The notes under the pieces were generated by a model. It ran no database searches. It saw nothing but the letters and a program-made list of their open reading frames with translations, and was not told the origin of the DNA. Positions 1-6,848 of a stretch of DNA of 20,107 bases are shown here, piece after piece. The translations under genes were made by a program, and so were the position numbers. Source of the stretch: CAZFDE01 sp964517795 (lineage in GTDB: Bacteria; Planctomycetota; Phycisphaerae; Sedimentisphaerales; Anaerobacaceae); assembly GCA_964517795.1 (NCBI GenBank), contig CAZFDE010000048.1, forward strand, positions 1 to 20,107. The letters run 5' to 3'. Position 1 is the stretch's first letter; every line of letters begins with the position of its first letter.

Positions 1-286
1 GCTCGGCGGCCTTGGTGAACCATGTGACAGCCTCTTTATAATCCTGCGGCACGCCTTGGCCATTGGCATACATCAGACCCAGATTAAATTGAGCCTGTGC
101 ATCCCCCTGTTCAGCGGCCCTGGTGTACCATGTGACTGCCTCTTTATAATCCTGCGGCACACCTCGGCCATTGTAATACATCAGGCCCAGTCTAAATTGC
201 GAACTTACATGCCCCTGCTCGGCGGCCTTGGTGAACCATGTGACAGCCTCTTTATAATCCTGCGGCACGCCGTCGCCATGGTAATA
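1..286 (-). repeat. 108-bp tandem repeats encoding Sel1 units
   Basis: Two and a half to three in-frame units of 108 bp. Positions 1-55 and 217-271 are identical over 55 nt at a distance of exactly two units (216 bp); the middle unit differs at only a few bases. The array continues beyond the left edge. Confidence 0.9.
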
Positions 287-517
287 TTTAAAACCAGTAG
301 CAAATTGAATAATTGCGTTACCATCAGAAGTATTTTCATTTATTACATTTTCTAAAAGACTATTCCCATCTACTTCATTATATATGTCGGTTTGTAGGTT
401 TTCATTTTTTTGAAAAGATTTGATTTCATCAAATACAGAGCTAAATATCCCTATGACACAAAAAAGGCCCAGAACGGCTAAAAAATAAATACAAAATTGG
501 ACAAATTTTTTAACCAT
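1..517 (-). CDS. Sel1-repeat (TPR-like) membrane-anchored protein, 3' end outside window
   Basis: Open minus-strand frame from an ATG at 515-517 to the window edge, about 172 codons visible with no stop, so the C-terminus is missing. A GAGG core (523-526) lies 5 nt before the ATG. The first ~25 residues are basic then hydrophobic (MVKKFVQFCIYFLAVLGLF), fitting an uncleaved signal anchor or signal peptide; a polar linker follows to about residue 75. Three 36-residue Sel1 repeats come next, with cores such as GVPQDYKEAVTWFTKAAEQG and LGLMYYNGRG. Sel1 repeats are alpha-helical solenoids used for protein-protein contacts, often in envelope stress or secretion contexts; no specific partner can be named. 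The repeats are almost identical at DNA level, which implies recent expansion or gene conversion. Family assignment is firm, function is not. Confidence 0.88.
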   Translation of the reverse strand, partial: MVKKFVQFCIYFLAVLGLFCVIGIFSSVFDEIKSFQKNENLQTDIYNEVDGNSLLENVINENTSDGNAIIQFATGFKYYHGDGVPQDYKEAVTWFTKAAEQGHVSSQFRLGLMYYNGRGVPQDYKEAVTWYTRAAEQGDAQAQFNLGLMYANGQGVPQDYKEAVTWFTKAAE

Positions 518-813
518 AACTTCCTCACTTTCGTTTTCACCCAACTATAAATCAGGTCACCGCTATCATCGTATTTTTCAATGTAAATAAAACACTGGTC
601 AAGAAAATAATAACTAGCAGCGAAAATCGCTTCTTTGGAAAATATTTTTGAGTTTAATGTTATACAAATTGTGTCTTCGTCCAGATTTTAAAGTTGTCCG
701 GTACAATTATATCGCTTCTATTCCGTCAAGAATAAAAAATCATCGTAAACTTGTGCCTTAGGTATCCGTGGTTAATAAAACACAATTCCGCGGCCAATTC
801 AACAACTACTGCC

Positions 814-836
814 CCGCCATCGTTTCCCGATGGCGG
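814..836. repeat. Perfect 9-bp inverted repeat (hairpin)
   Basis: CCGCCATCG (814-822) and CGATGGCGG (828-836) pair perfectly around a 5-nt loop. There is no T-run on either side, so it is not a standard intrinsic terminator; it may be a small REP-like element. Confidence 0.6.
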
Positions 837-1024
837 ACAACAATGCTATTCACCATTCACCGATTCACTATTCACTAATCGGTCACCCGCATTCTCCTTT
901 GGTCATGGCTATTCAAACTCATTTATCCCGAAATATCAACCGAAAATCCCGGCCGTAAATAATTTTTTTCCGAGCCCCAAATCCCGTATTTACCACCCAA
1001 ACCCCTTTTTTCCGCGAATTTGCA

Positions 1025-1243
1025 GCCGATCCGCAACCGCCAACCGCAACCGATACGCGCCGCGCAACCAAATCCGCTTTACGATCCTTTATCTCGGTGT
1101 TCTCTGTGTCCTCGGTGGCGATTCGTCGTTCGTGATTCGGTTTTCGGGTCTCGCACGCCCGATCCGCAAACGCCCACCGAAACCGATACGCGCCGCGCAA
1201 CCGTAACCGCTTTACGATCCTTTATCTCTGTGTCCTCTGCAGC
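1025..1243. repeat. Two direct copies of an intergenic repeat of ~90 bp
   Basis: Copy one spans 1025-1119 and copy two 1158-1243, about 134 bp apart. They share CCGATACGCGCCGCGCAACC, then CCGCTTTACGATCCTTTATC and the CTCTGTGTCCTC core. The CTCTGTGTCCTCNGTGGC type of motif is widespread in intergenic DNA of many environmental bacteria; on the other strand it translates as Thr-Glu-Asp/Asn strings (TEDTENTE), a common source of false ORFs. Mechanism of spread unknown. Confidence 0.75.
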
Positions 1244-1326
1244 TTGAAAAAAAATCCCGGAAAATCCGTGCCATGCGAGGCGATTTCCGGTAGAATCCGG
1301 CTTTTTGTTCATGACAGGAATGGATA

Positions 1327-1986
1327 ATGACAGACACGAATCTGCCCAAAGGCGTATTGTTCGATATGGACGGCGTGCTGGTCGATAGCGAGGAATTTAT
1401 CGCTCGCGCCAGTTGCATGATGTTCGCGGAAAAGGGACTCGACGTCACGCCCGAGGACTTTCGCCCGTTTATCGGCACCGGCGAGGACCGCTTCATCGGC
1501 GGCGTGGCCGAGACCTACGATTTCCCGCTGGACATTATCGAAGCCAAGGCCCGCGTTTACGAGATCTATCTGGAGATCATCAAGGGCAGCCTCAAGCCGC
1601 TGCCGGGCGTGCATGAATTCATCGGCCGCTGCCGCGAAATGGGCAAGAAAATCGCACTCGCCACCAGCGCCGACAAGATCAAGGTCCACGGCAACCTGGT
1701 GGAGATCGGACTGGCCGAATCGGATTTTGACGCGATCGTGGTCGGCGACGATATCGAGCATAAAAAGCCGGCCCCCGACATCTTCCTGCTGGCCGCCGAA
1801 CGAATCGGCCTGGACGCTAAAGATTGCCTGGTCATCGAAGATGCCGTCAGCGGCGTGGCCGCGGCCAAGGCCGCCGGCGCACGGTGTTTGGGCATTACCT
1901 CGAGTTTCACGCCGCCGCAGCTCGACGGCGCGGACTATTTCGCCAACGATTTAGCACAAGCCCCGCCTGAAGTGCTTCAGTGGTAA
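1327..1986 (+). CDS. HAD superfamily hydrolase, beta-phosphoglucomutase/phosphatase-like
   Basis: 219 aa, the usual size of subfamily IA HAD enzymes. Motif I is DMDGVLVDSE (residues 13-22), with Asp13 as the expected nucleophile and Asp15 as acid/base. Residues ~23-90 form the helical cap. Motif II is ATSAD (T113/S114), motif III lies in EHKKPAPD (K146 or K147) and motif IV is VIEDAVSG with E171/D172. The family covers beta-phosphoglucomutase, phosphoglycolate phosphatase and sugar-phosphate phosphatases; the sequence alone does not choose between them, though the DMDGVLVDSE and GTG/ATSAD patterns are typical of the beta-PGM-like branch. AGGA (1316-1319) sits 7 nt before the ATG. It is the only plus-strand gene in the window, cytosolic, converging on the oxidoreductase gene with a 19-nt gap, and more GC-rich than its neighbours. 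Confidence 0.93.
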   Translation: MTDTNLPKGVLFDMDGVLVDSEEFIARASCMMFAEKGLDVTPEDFRPFIGTGEDRFIGGVAETYDFPLDIIEAKARVYEIYLEIIKGSLKPLPGVHEFIGRCREMGKKIALATSADKIKVHGNLVEIGLAESDFDAIVVGDDIEHKKPAPDIFLLAAERIGLDAKDCLVIEDAVSGVAAAKAAGARCLGITSSFTPPQLDGADYFANDLAQAPPEVLQW

Positions 1987-2005
1987 TACGTGTTTGGTTT
2001 GAAAA

Positions 2006-3016
2006 TTATTGCCATTGATGCTGCGAGGCGGATCCGAGGATCATCTCAGCACATTCCAAAGCCGACAGCGCCTCTTCGGCGGTTACTTCCGGCCGCTGGG
2101 ATGAGTCGGCCACTGCCCGAAGGAACGATTCCTGTTCCACACGCAACGGCTCTTTGTCGTCGATGGTCAACTCCTCGATGTGCAGCAGGTCCGGCCAGTT
2201 GACCGAGAGAAAATTGAAATCCGGATCTTTCTGCTGCTCCTTGATCCAGTTGACAACATTGATATTCGAATCGGCCTTGATAATAATCCCGCTTTTCTTG
2301 AAGTAATCAAGGCTCAGATACGCCTGTCGGCTGAAGACGCGGACCTTACGTTCGGTCTTGAGCGCCAGACGCGATGCAGTGACATTGGCGATACAGTCGT
2401 TCTCGAAGACGATCCGTGCATTGCAGATATCCTCCTTTTCTTCGGCGATGACGCTCACACCGACCGCCTCGACCGTTTTGACCGGGCTTTGGGCCAGTGA
2501 GAGAATGATGTCAATATCGTGGATCATCACATCGAGCACCACACCGATATCGGTCGAGCGAAACGGATACGGGCTGATGCGATGGGCCTCGATGAATTTC
2601 GGCTCGATTTCGAGTCGTTTCATCGCCTGCACGACCGGGTTGCACCGTTCGGAATGGCCGACCGCGACGACAACGCCATGCTTTTGGGAAAGATCGACGA
2701 TCTGCATTCCCTCTTGGGCAGTGGCGGCCAGCGGTTTTTCGATCATCACGGGGATGCCGTTTTCAATAAATGGCTTGGCTAATTCCAGATGCACAATCGT
2801 CGGCGCAGCAATCGTAACGGCATCGACCTGACCGATTAAATCGGCAGGATTTGCGAACGCCTGACAGTCATAGCGTTTCGCCAGCTTTTCGGCCTTTTCG
2901 ATTTGAGTATCCGCAATACCGACCAGATCGGCCTGTTCGAGATTCGAATAAACCTTGGCGTGAATATTGCCCATTTTGCCGGCGCCGATCACGGCGGTTC
3001 TGATTTTTTTCATCAT
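2006..3016 (-). CDS. Gfo/Idh/MocA family NAD(P)-dependent oxidoreductase next to lpxA
   Basis: 336 aa. The N-terminal Rossmann fold has GAGKMG (11-16) and an acidic residue at the end of beta-2 (D36 in VGIADT), which favours NAD over NADP. The family lysine is in EKP (93-95), and the second-domain motif DVMIHDID (162-169) supplies the conserved His166/Asp167. The family oxidises or reduces sugar and sugar-nucleotide hydroxyls. The gene starts 15 nt after the lpxA stop and is the last of the run. In Acidithiobacillus and Leptospira, GnnA, a member of this family encoded with lpxA and the aminotransferase GnnB, oxidises UDP-GlcNAc at C3. A GnnA-like role on a UDP-sugar is therefore plausible but inferred; no aminotransferase is encoded here. 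The start could be either of two adjacent ATGs (3016 or 3013); only a weak Shine-Dalgarno is visible. Confidence 0.92.
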   Translation of the reverse strand: MMKKIRTAVIGAGKMGNIHAKVYSNLEQADLVGIADTQIEKAEKLAKRYDCQAFANPADLIGQVDAVTIAAPTIVHLELAKPFIENGIPVMIEKPLAATAQEGMQIVDLSQKHGVVVAVGHSERCNPVVQAMKRLEIEPKFIEAHRISPYPFRSTDIGVVLDVMIHDIDIILSLAQSPVKTVEAVGVSVIAEEKEDICNARIVFENDCIANVTASRLALKTERKVRVFSRQAYLSLDYFKKSGIIIKADSNINVVNWIKEQQKDPDFNFLSVNWPDLLHIEELTIDDKEPLRVEQESFLRAVADSSQRPEVTAEEALSALECAEMILGSASQHQWQ

Positions 3017-3031
3017 GGATTACAGTCCAAA

Positions 3032-3838
3032 TTAATGTCGGAATAATTCAAGATATCGCCCGAATCGCTGTTTGCTGCTTTTTTCGATCGCCTCGATAAT
3101 CGCAATCACGTTTTCATCGATCCAGTCTTCATTGCGAAGTGCTCTGGCCTTATTCAGCAACGGCCCCGGCGTGCGATAAAGCTGTCGATACGCACGCATA
3201 ATGGTTTCCTGCTGCGGTTCATTCAAGCCCGCCCGTTTGAGTCCCCGTTTATTGACGCCCCGCACCCGCGGCGGATAGTGGCCGCTGAGGACCACAAACG
3301 GGGGCGTGTCGTGATTGATCCCGGCATACCCGGACGCATAACACCATCGGCCGACGGTAATAAACTGATGGACCAGGACCATACTGCTGAACCAGACGCC
3401 GCTTTGGATATTGCAATGCCCAGCGACCTGAGAATAATTACTCATCACGATCTTGTCTTCGAGCACGCAATCATGCCCGATATGCACGCCGATCATCAGC
3501 AGATTATCGCTGCCGACCCGGGTCTGGCCGTCCGGCTTCATCCCGGGGTGGATCGTCACATATTCGCGAATGACATTGTTGCTGCCGATCACCAGGCTGC
3601 CGACCTTCTCGTCCGGCGCAAAGCCCAGCACCTGCGGTTGACACCCGATCGTCGCAAACGGAAAGAAATGATTGTTTTTCCCAATTTGAACACCTTGGCT
3701 TATATAGACATTGGCGTCGAGAATACAACCTTGCCCGATCACAGCACCGCTTTCAACAATACAATTCGGCCCGACGACCACATCGTCATCGATCGTTGCA
3801 TCGGGTGCAATCACCGCTGAAGGATGAATCGATTTCAT
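3032..3838 (-). CDS. lpxA: Acyl-ACP--UDP-N-acetylglucosamine O-acyltransferase
   Basis: 268 aa from the chosen ATG, close to the ~262 aa of E. coli LpxA. This cytosolic trimeric left-handed beta-helix enzyme transfers a 3-hydroxyacyl chain from ACP to UDP-GlcNAc, the first step of lipid A synthesis. Hexapeptide repeats fill residues ~5-185. IREYVTIHPG (90-99) and HIGHDC (119-124) match the family; His122 corresponds to catalytic His125 of E. coli. AGH (His141) and VHQF (His157) are further conserved sites. The C-terminal helical domain (~195-268) includes GVNKRGLKRAG. Start choice: an upstream in-frame ATG at 3856 would add six residues; GGAG lies about 12 nt before the 3838 ATG and nothing good precedes the other, so both remain possible. 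A longer frame back to 3943 would run inside the lpxC-fabZ end and is rejected. Confidence 0.95.
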   Translation of the reverse strand: MKSIHPSAVIAPDATIDDDVVVGPNCIVESGAVIGQGCILDANVYISQGVQIGKNNHFFPFATIGCQPQVLGFAPDEKVGSLVIGSNNVIREYVTIHPGMKPDGQTRVGSDNLLMIGVHIGHDCVLEDKIVMSNYSQVAGHCNIQSGVWFSSMVLVHQFITVGRWCYASGYAGINHDTPPFVVLSGHYPPRVRGVNKRGLKRAGLNEPQQETIMRAYRQLYRTPGPLLNKARALRNEDWIDENVIAIIEAIEKSSKQRFGRYLELFRH

Positions 3839-3858
3839 TGTACTATCGTTCTCCATGA

Positions 3859-5175
3859 TTAATAGTGAATTTTCTCGTCGTCGATCAGCATAAATTTGAT
3901 CTCTGCTTCGGCCGCCACGACCTCGCCGACCATCGCCACACACTTACATTGGGCGGTCCGTTTTCGCGACCGCACCGATTCGGCAATTAAAATCAACTGA
4001 TCGCCGGGGACCACCGCCCGGCGCAGTTTCACACCGTCCATGCTTAGCAAGACCGCCAGTTTGCCGGTATGTTCCAGGGTCTGCGCGAATAACAGGCCGG
4101 AGATCTGGGCCAGTGCTTCGAGGATCAGAACGCCGGGCATGATCGGGGTGCCGGGAAAGTGGCCCTGAAAAAACTGCTCGTTGAACGTGACATTTTTAAT
4201 GCCTTTGATCCGCCGATTGCCCTCGATCTCGGTTACCTTATCCACCAGCAAAAACGGATACCGGTGCGGCAGGGTGCGCGAAATCTGGCGAATATCCAAT
4301 ACGATATCCGTCGTTGGCTTGGCGGGCTTTTTTTGGCGCTTGTCGGCTTCGATCAGCTTGGTAACCAATTGCTGGTTTAACGAATGACCGCTGCGATAGG
4401 CAACAATTCGTCCCTGGATTGGTCGGCCCAGCAGGGCCAAATCACCGATCAAATCCACAATCTTATGCCGAACACATTCGTTATCGAACCGATATGCGTT
4501 TTTGACGGGCCCGTCGGAATTGATCACCAGGATATCCTTCGCTGACAGATGTGTTCCGATCCCCTGGGCCTGGAACTGCAATGCTTCGGCCTCCAGCAGA
4601 AATGTCCGGGCCCCAGCCAGATTCTTTTCAAATCCTTCAGGGGTGATACGGCTGCCGTAAATTTGGCGGCCGATACCCGTATGACCCGAATAATCCAGAT
4701 CATAGGTAATATTCAATTCATTTTCTTCACCGGGCAATGCATAGATCCATGCCCCGTCCGACTTAATCGTAATTGGATCTCGGACGATGAGTTCATTACA
4801 GGATTGGGTTTGTTCGACCCGGCCGGCTTTTTTGAGCACCTTGAAATAATCCATGCAACTGCTGTCGGGAGCCGGCAGTTCGGAACCCTGAATCTCAATG
4901 ATCAGATTATCGATCTGCAATGCATGCACTGCCGCCAGGCAATGCTCAATCGTATCGATCGTCGTACTTTTTTTGGTCAGGGAAGTGCGGCGACTGACCG
5001 AAGCCACATTTTCAATTCGGGCCGGTATCTCAACCGCGGGTTCTACATCGGTCCGGACGAAGACGATGCCGCTGTTTTCATCGGCTGGTCGAAAGAGCAC
5101 TTTCGCATCCTGGCCGCTGAACAGACCTTTCCCGGAAAGCCGGCATTCACTTTTTATTGTTTGCTGAGGCCTCAA
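3859..5175 (-). CDS. lpxC-fabZ: Bifunctional LpxC deacetylase / FabZ (3R)-hydroxyacyl-ACP dehydratase fusion
   Basis: 438 aa, two enzymes in one chain. Residues ~1-280 are LpxC, the zinc UDP-3-O-acyl-GlcNAc deacetylase that commits the cell to lipid A: His78 in IEHCLAA, His237 and Asp241 in VRHKIVDLIGD are the zinc ligands, and His264 in SGHSLN is the catalytic base. A Lys/Pro linker (~281-289) leads to FabZ (~290-438), with HRYPFLLVDKV (304-314) and GHFPGTPIMPGVLILEALAQ, where His339 and Glu353 match the FabZ catalytic pair. Such fusions are known in Bacteroidetes and other groups. Fusing them couples use and dehydration of the same 3-hydroxyacyl-ACP pool. The start is TTG at 5173-5175: AAGGA (5185-5189) lies 9 nt upstream and the N-terminus then aligns with LpxC. 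It overlaps the end of lpxD by 29 nt. Cytosolic. Confidence 0.96.
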   Translation of the reverse strand: MRPQQTIKSECRLSGKGLFSGQDAKVLFRPADENSGIVFVRTDVEPAVEIPARIENVASVSRRTSLTKKSTTIDTIEHCLAAVHALQIDNLIIEIQGSELPAPDSSCMDYFKVLKKAGRVEQTQSCNELIVRDPITIKSDGAWIYALPGEENELNITYDLDYSGHTGIGRQIYGSRITPEGFEKNLAGARTFLLEAEALQFQAQGIGTHLSAKDILVINSDGPVKNAYRFDNECVRHKIVDLIGDLALLGRPIQGRIVAYRSGHSLNQQLVTKLIEADKRQKKPAKPTTDIVLDIRQISRTLPHRYPFLLVDKVTEIEGNRRIKGIKNVTFNEQFFQGHFPGTPIMPGVLILEALAQISGLLFAQTLEHTGKLAVLLSMDGVKLRRAVVPGDQLILIAESVRSRKRTAQCKCVAMVGEVVAAEAEIKFMLIDDEKIHY

Positions 5176-6193
5176 GCTTTTCGATCCTTTTTTGATATTG
5201 CCTGACTTGTTCGATCAGTTGGGGTAATCGTTTGACAGCCGCCTGTAAACGCAATTCCGTATTCATATCCTTGGCCGGTACGCCGTAAATGGTAATATCC
5301 GGCCCAAAATCATGAAGCACACAACTGCGTGCCGCGACGACCACATCGTCTGCCAGTTCCGTGTTGTCTTTAATTCCAACCTGACCGGCAAGAATGACAC
5401 GGTCTCCTAATTTGGCACTGCCGGCAATGCCGGATTGACCGGCGATCAGGCAGTTTTTCCCGATTCTGGCACTGTGCGCGATCTGAACAAGATTGTCGAG
5501 TTTGGTACCGGCCCCAATGACGGTATTGTCAAATTTCGCCCGATCCACACAACAGTTCGCGCCGATCTCCACACGATCTTCAATGATCACGCCGCCGTTA
5601 TGCGGGATCAGATGGTGGCGCTCGTCATAAAAATGATATCCAAAACCGGTCGAGCCGATCGTCGTATTGGCCTGGATGATCACATCGTTGCCGATCCGGC
5701 AGCCGTGGTAAATAACCACATTGCTGTCCAGTCGGCATTGTTGGCCGATCACAGAATGCTGTCCGATACTGCAGCCGGCACCAACGAAGGTATCTTTGCC
5801 GATCCGAACGTGATCTTCGATCGTAACATGAGGACCGATATAACAAGTCGGATCAATCGTTGCTGTTTCGGCGATACGGGCCGTGGGATCGATCCCCGGT
5901 TCGGCCTTCTTTAACACCGGTTTGAAAAGTTTCAACGTTTCGATCAGGGCGGCATGGACATTCGCGACGACTAACTGCGGCAGGTCGATATCTTCAAGCG
6001 GTTTGGATACAAGCACCGCTTCGGCCTGGGTTTGACACAACGCTTTGACGTGTCGCTCATCGACGGCAAATGTCAGCGTCCCCTTAACGGCAGCATTGAT
6101 CGGCAAAACGGCAGATATGGATATATCCGCCCGGTCACAATTCAGCAATCGAGCATTGAGCTTGTCTGCAAGTTCGGATATTGCTATTGCCAT
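5147..6193 (-). CDS. lpxD: UDP-3-O-(3-hydroxyacyl)glucosamine N-acyltransferase
   Basis: 348 aa, usual length for LpxD (E. coli 341). It adds the N-linked 3-hydroxyacyl chain to UDP-3-O-acyl-glucosamine, the step after LpxC. Residues 1-~100 form the uridine-binding N-domain (conserved PLEDI/PQLVV area), ~101-315 the left-handed beta-helix with many hexapeptides, and the last ~35 residues (LQAAVKRLPQLIEQVRQYQK) a helical, coiled-coil-like tail. GSTGFGYHF (180-188) and VQIAHSARIG (237-246) are family signatures, with His240 equivalent to catalytic His239 of E. coli. AGGA (6200-6203) lies 6 nt before the ATG. It lies 35 nt downstream of ompH/skp and overlaps lpxC-fabZ, which fits translational coupling. 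Confidence 0.97.
   Translation of the reverse strand: MAIAISELADKLNARLLNCDRADISISAVLPINAAVKGTLTFAVDERHVKALCQTQAEAVLVSKPLEDIDLPQLVVANVHAALIETLKLFKPVLKKAEPGIDPTARIAETATIDPTCYIGPHVTIEDHVRIGKDTFVGAGCSIGQHSVIGQQCRLDSNVVIYHGCRIGNDVIIQANTTIGSTGFGYHFYDERHHLIPHNGGVIIEDRVEIGANCCVDRAKFDNTVIGAGTKLDNLVQIAHSARIGKNCLIAGQSGIAGSAKLGDRVILAGQVGIKDNTELADDVVVAARSCVLHDFGPDITIYGVPAKDMNTELRLQAAVKRLPQLIEQVRQYQKRIEKLEASANNKK
5185..5189 (-). promoter_or_regulatory. Shine-Dalgarno supporting the TTG start of lpxC-fabZ
   Basis: AAGGA on the minus strand, 9 nt before TTG 5175, inside the coding end of lpxD. It decides the start, since no ATG lies in the right place. Confidence 0.65.
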
Positions 6194-6228
6194 AAACCAT
6201 CCTGCCTGTTTTAAAACCGGCGAAACCG

Positions 6229-6813
6229 CTACATTTTCGCATCCAGTTCGGCGATCACCGCATCGGTCAGATCCAAAATCTGCGGCGAACGATATAATAC
6301 CTTATGCGAACTGATGGTCAGTGTCAAATCATTGCTGCTGGGGGCCGGAAATTGAGGTTCACTTTGCTCGAACACAAGAGCAATGTGTTTTTCTTTGGCA
6401 ATTTCTGCCGTCGCCGTCAAAATATCTTGATAGAGCTGCTCCACAACCTGTTTTTCCTGCATCTCCATTTGCTGCTGATAAAATTGCCGTTGTGCCTGCA
6501 GCGTTGCCTGCCGGGTGATGATCTCTTTGGATAATGCCAGATGCTCCTTGGAACCTTTTTTCAGGGCCTGTATTTCACTGGTTTTATCCTCGATTTCTTT
6601 GTTAAGGGCTTGTAATTCCGCCTGGATTTTATCGCGTTGTTCGCGCGTTTGCTCCTGATACACTTGACCGCGTTTACACGTTTGGAAGATTTTTTCAACA
6701 CTCACCACAGCCATCGGACCAACCGACTGCTCGGCAGCTCCCAATGTCAGAAACAATCCGATGATCATTGCGATCAATCCTAAACTGCCGATAATGCACG
6801 TACGTCGATTCAT
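6229..6813 (-). CDS. skp: OmpH/Skp-family periplasmic chaperone
   Basis: 194 aa. The N-terminus is a signal peptide (MNRRTCIIGSLGLIAMIIGL followed by a short hydrophobic stretch and an A-A-E region, cleavage near residue 27). The mature protein starts with a beta-strand segment VVSVEKIFQTC and continues as a long charged coiled coil (~50-140, rich in Q, E, K), then a short beta/helical end DLTDAVIAELDAKM. This is the Skp/OmpH layout: the trimer's helical arms hold unfolded outer-membrane proteins in the periplasm on the way to BamA. The family is weakly conserved, so the call rests on architecture and on its place between bamA and lpxD, the same order as in many Gram-negative genomes. AGGA 6 nt before the ATG supports the start. 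Confidence 0.88.
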   Translation of the reverse strand: MNRRTCIIGSLGLIAMIIGLFLTLGAAEQSVGPMAVVSVEKIFQTCKRGQVYQEQTREQRDKIQAELQALNKEIEDKTSEIQALKKGSKEHLALSKEIITRQATLQAQRQFYQQQMEMQEKQVVEQLYQDILTATAEIAKEKHIALVFEQSEPQFPAPSSNDLTLTISSHKVLYRSPQILDLTDAVIAELDAKM

Positions 6814-6848
6814 CGTTTATCCTTTCTTTAGAAATTTCTTCTTTATGA

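Larger units (their letters stand above)
518..1326. other. Gene-free region with small repeats
   Basis: No convincing gene in either strand. The part next to the Sel1 gene (518-750) is AT-rich and should contain that gene's promoter, but no clear -35/-10 pair was found. The rest is a mosaic: a perfect hairpin (814-836), short ATTCAC-type repeats (about 847-877) with a flanking CCGATT/AATCGG inverted pair (860-865, 877-882), and two copies of an ~90-bp direct repeat (1025-1119, 1158-1243). Short open frames here are Arg/Pro-rich repeat translations. Confidence 0.7.

Noticed and set aside
1..286. CRISPR-like repeat array
   Set aside because: The 108-bp period is in frame, without spacers, and encodes Sel1 repeats.
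814..836. Intrinsic terminator
   Set aside because: The stem is perfect but no T-run follows on either strand and no gene ends nearby.
751..1312. Several overlapping open frames on both strands
   Set aside because: They translate repeat DNA (TEDTENTE and Arg/Pro-rich strings), lack ribosome sites and overlap each other.
3839..3943. N-terminal extension of LpxA to 3943
   Set aside because: It would lie inside the FabZ coding end, gives a low-complexity Arg/Gly sequence, and LpxA homologues begin near IHPSA.
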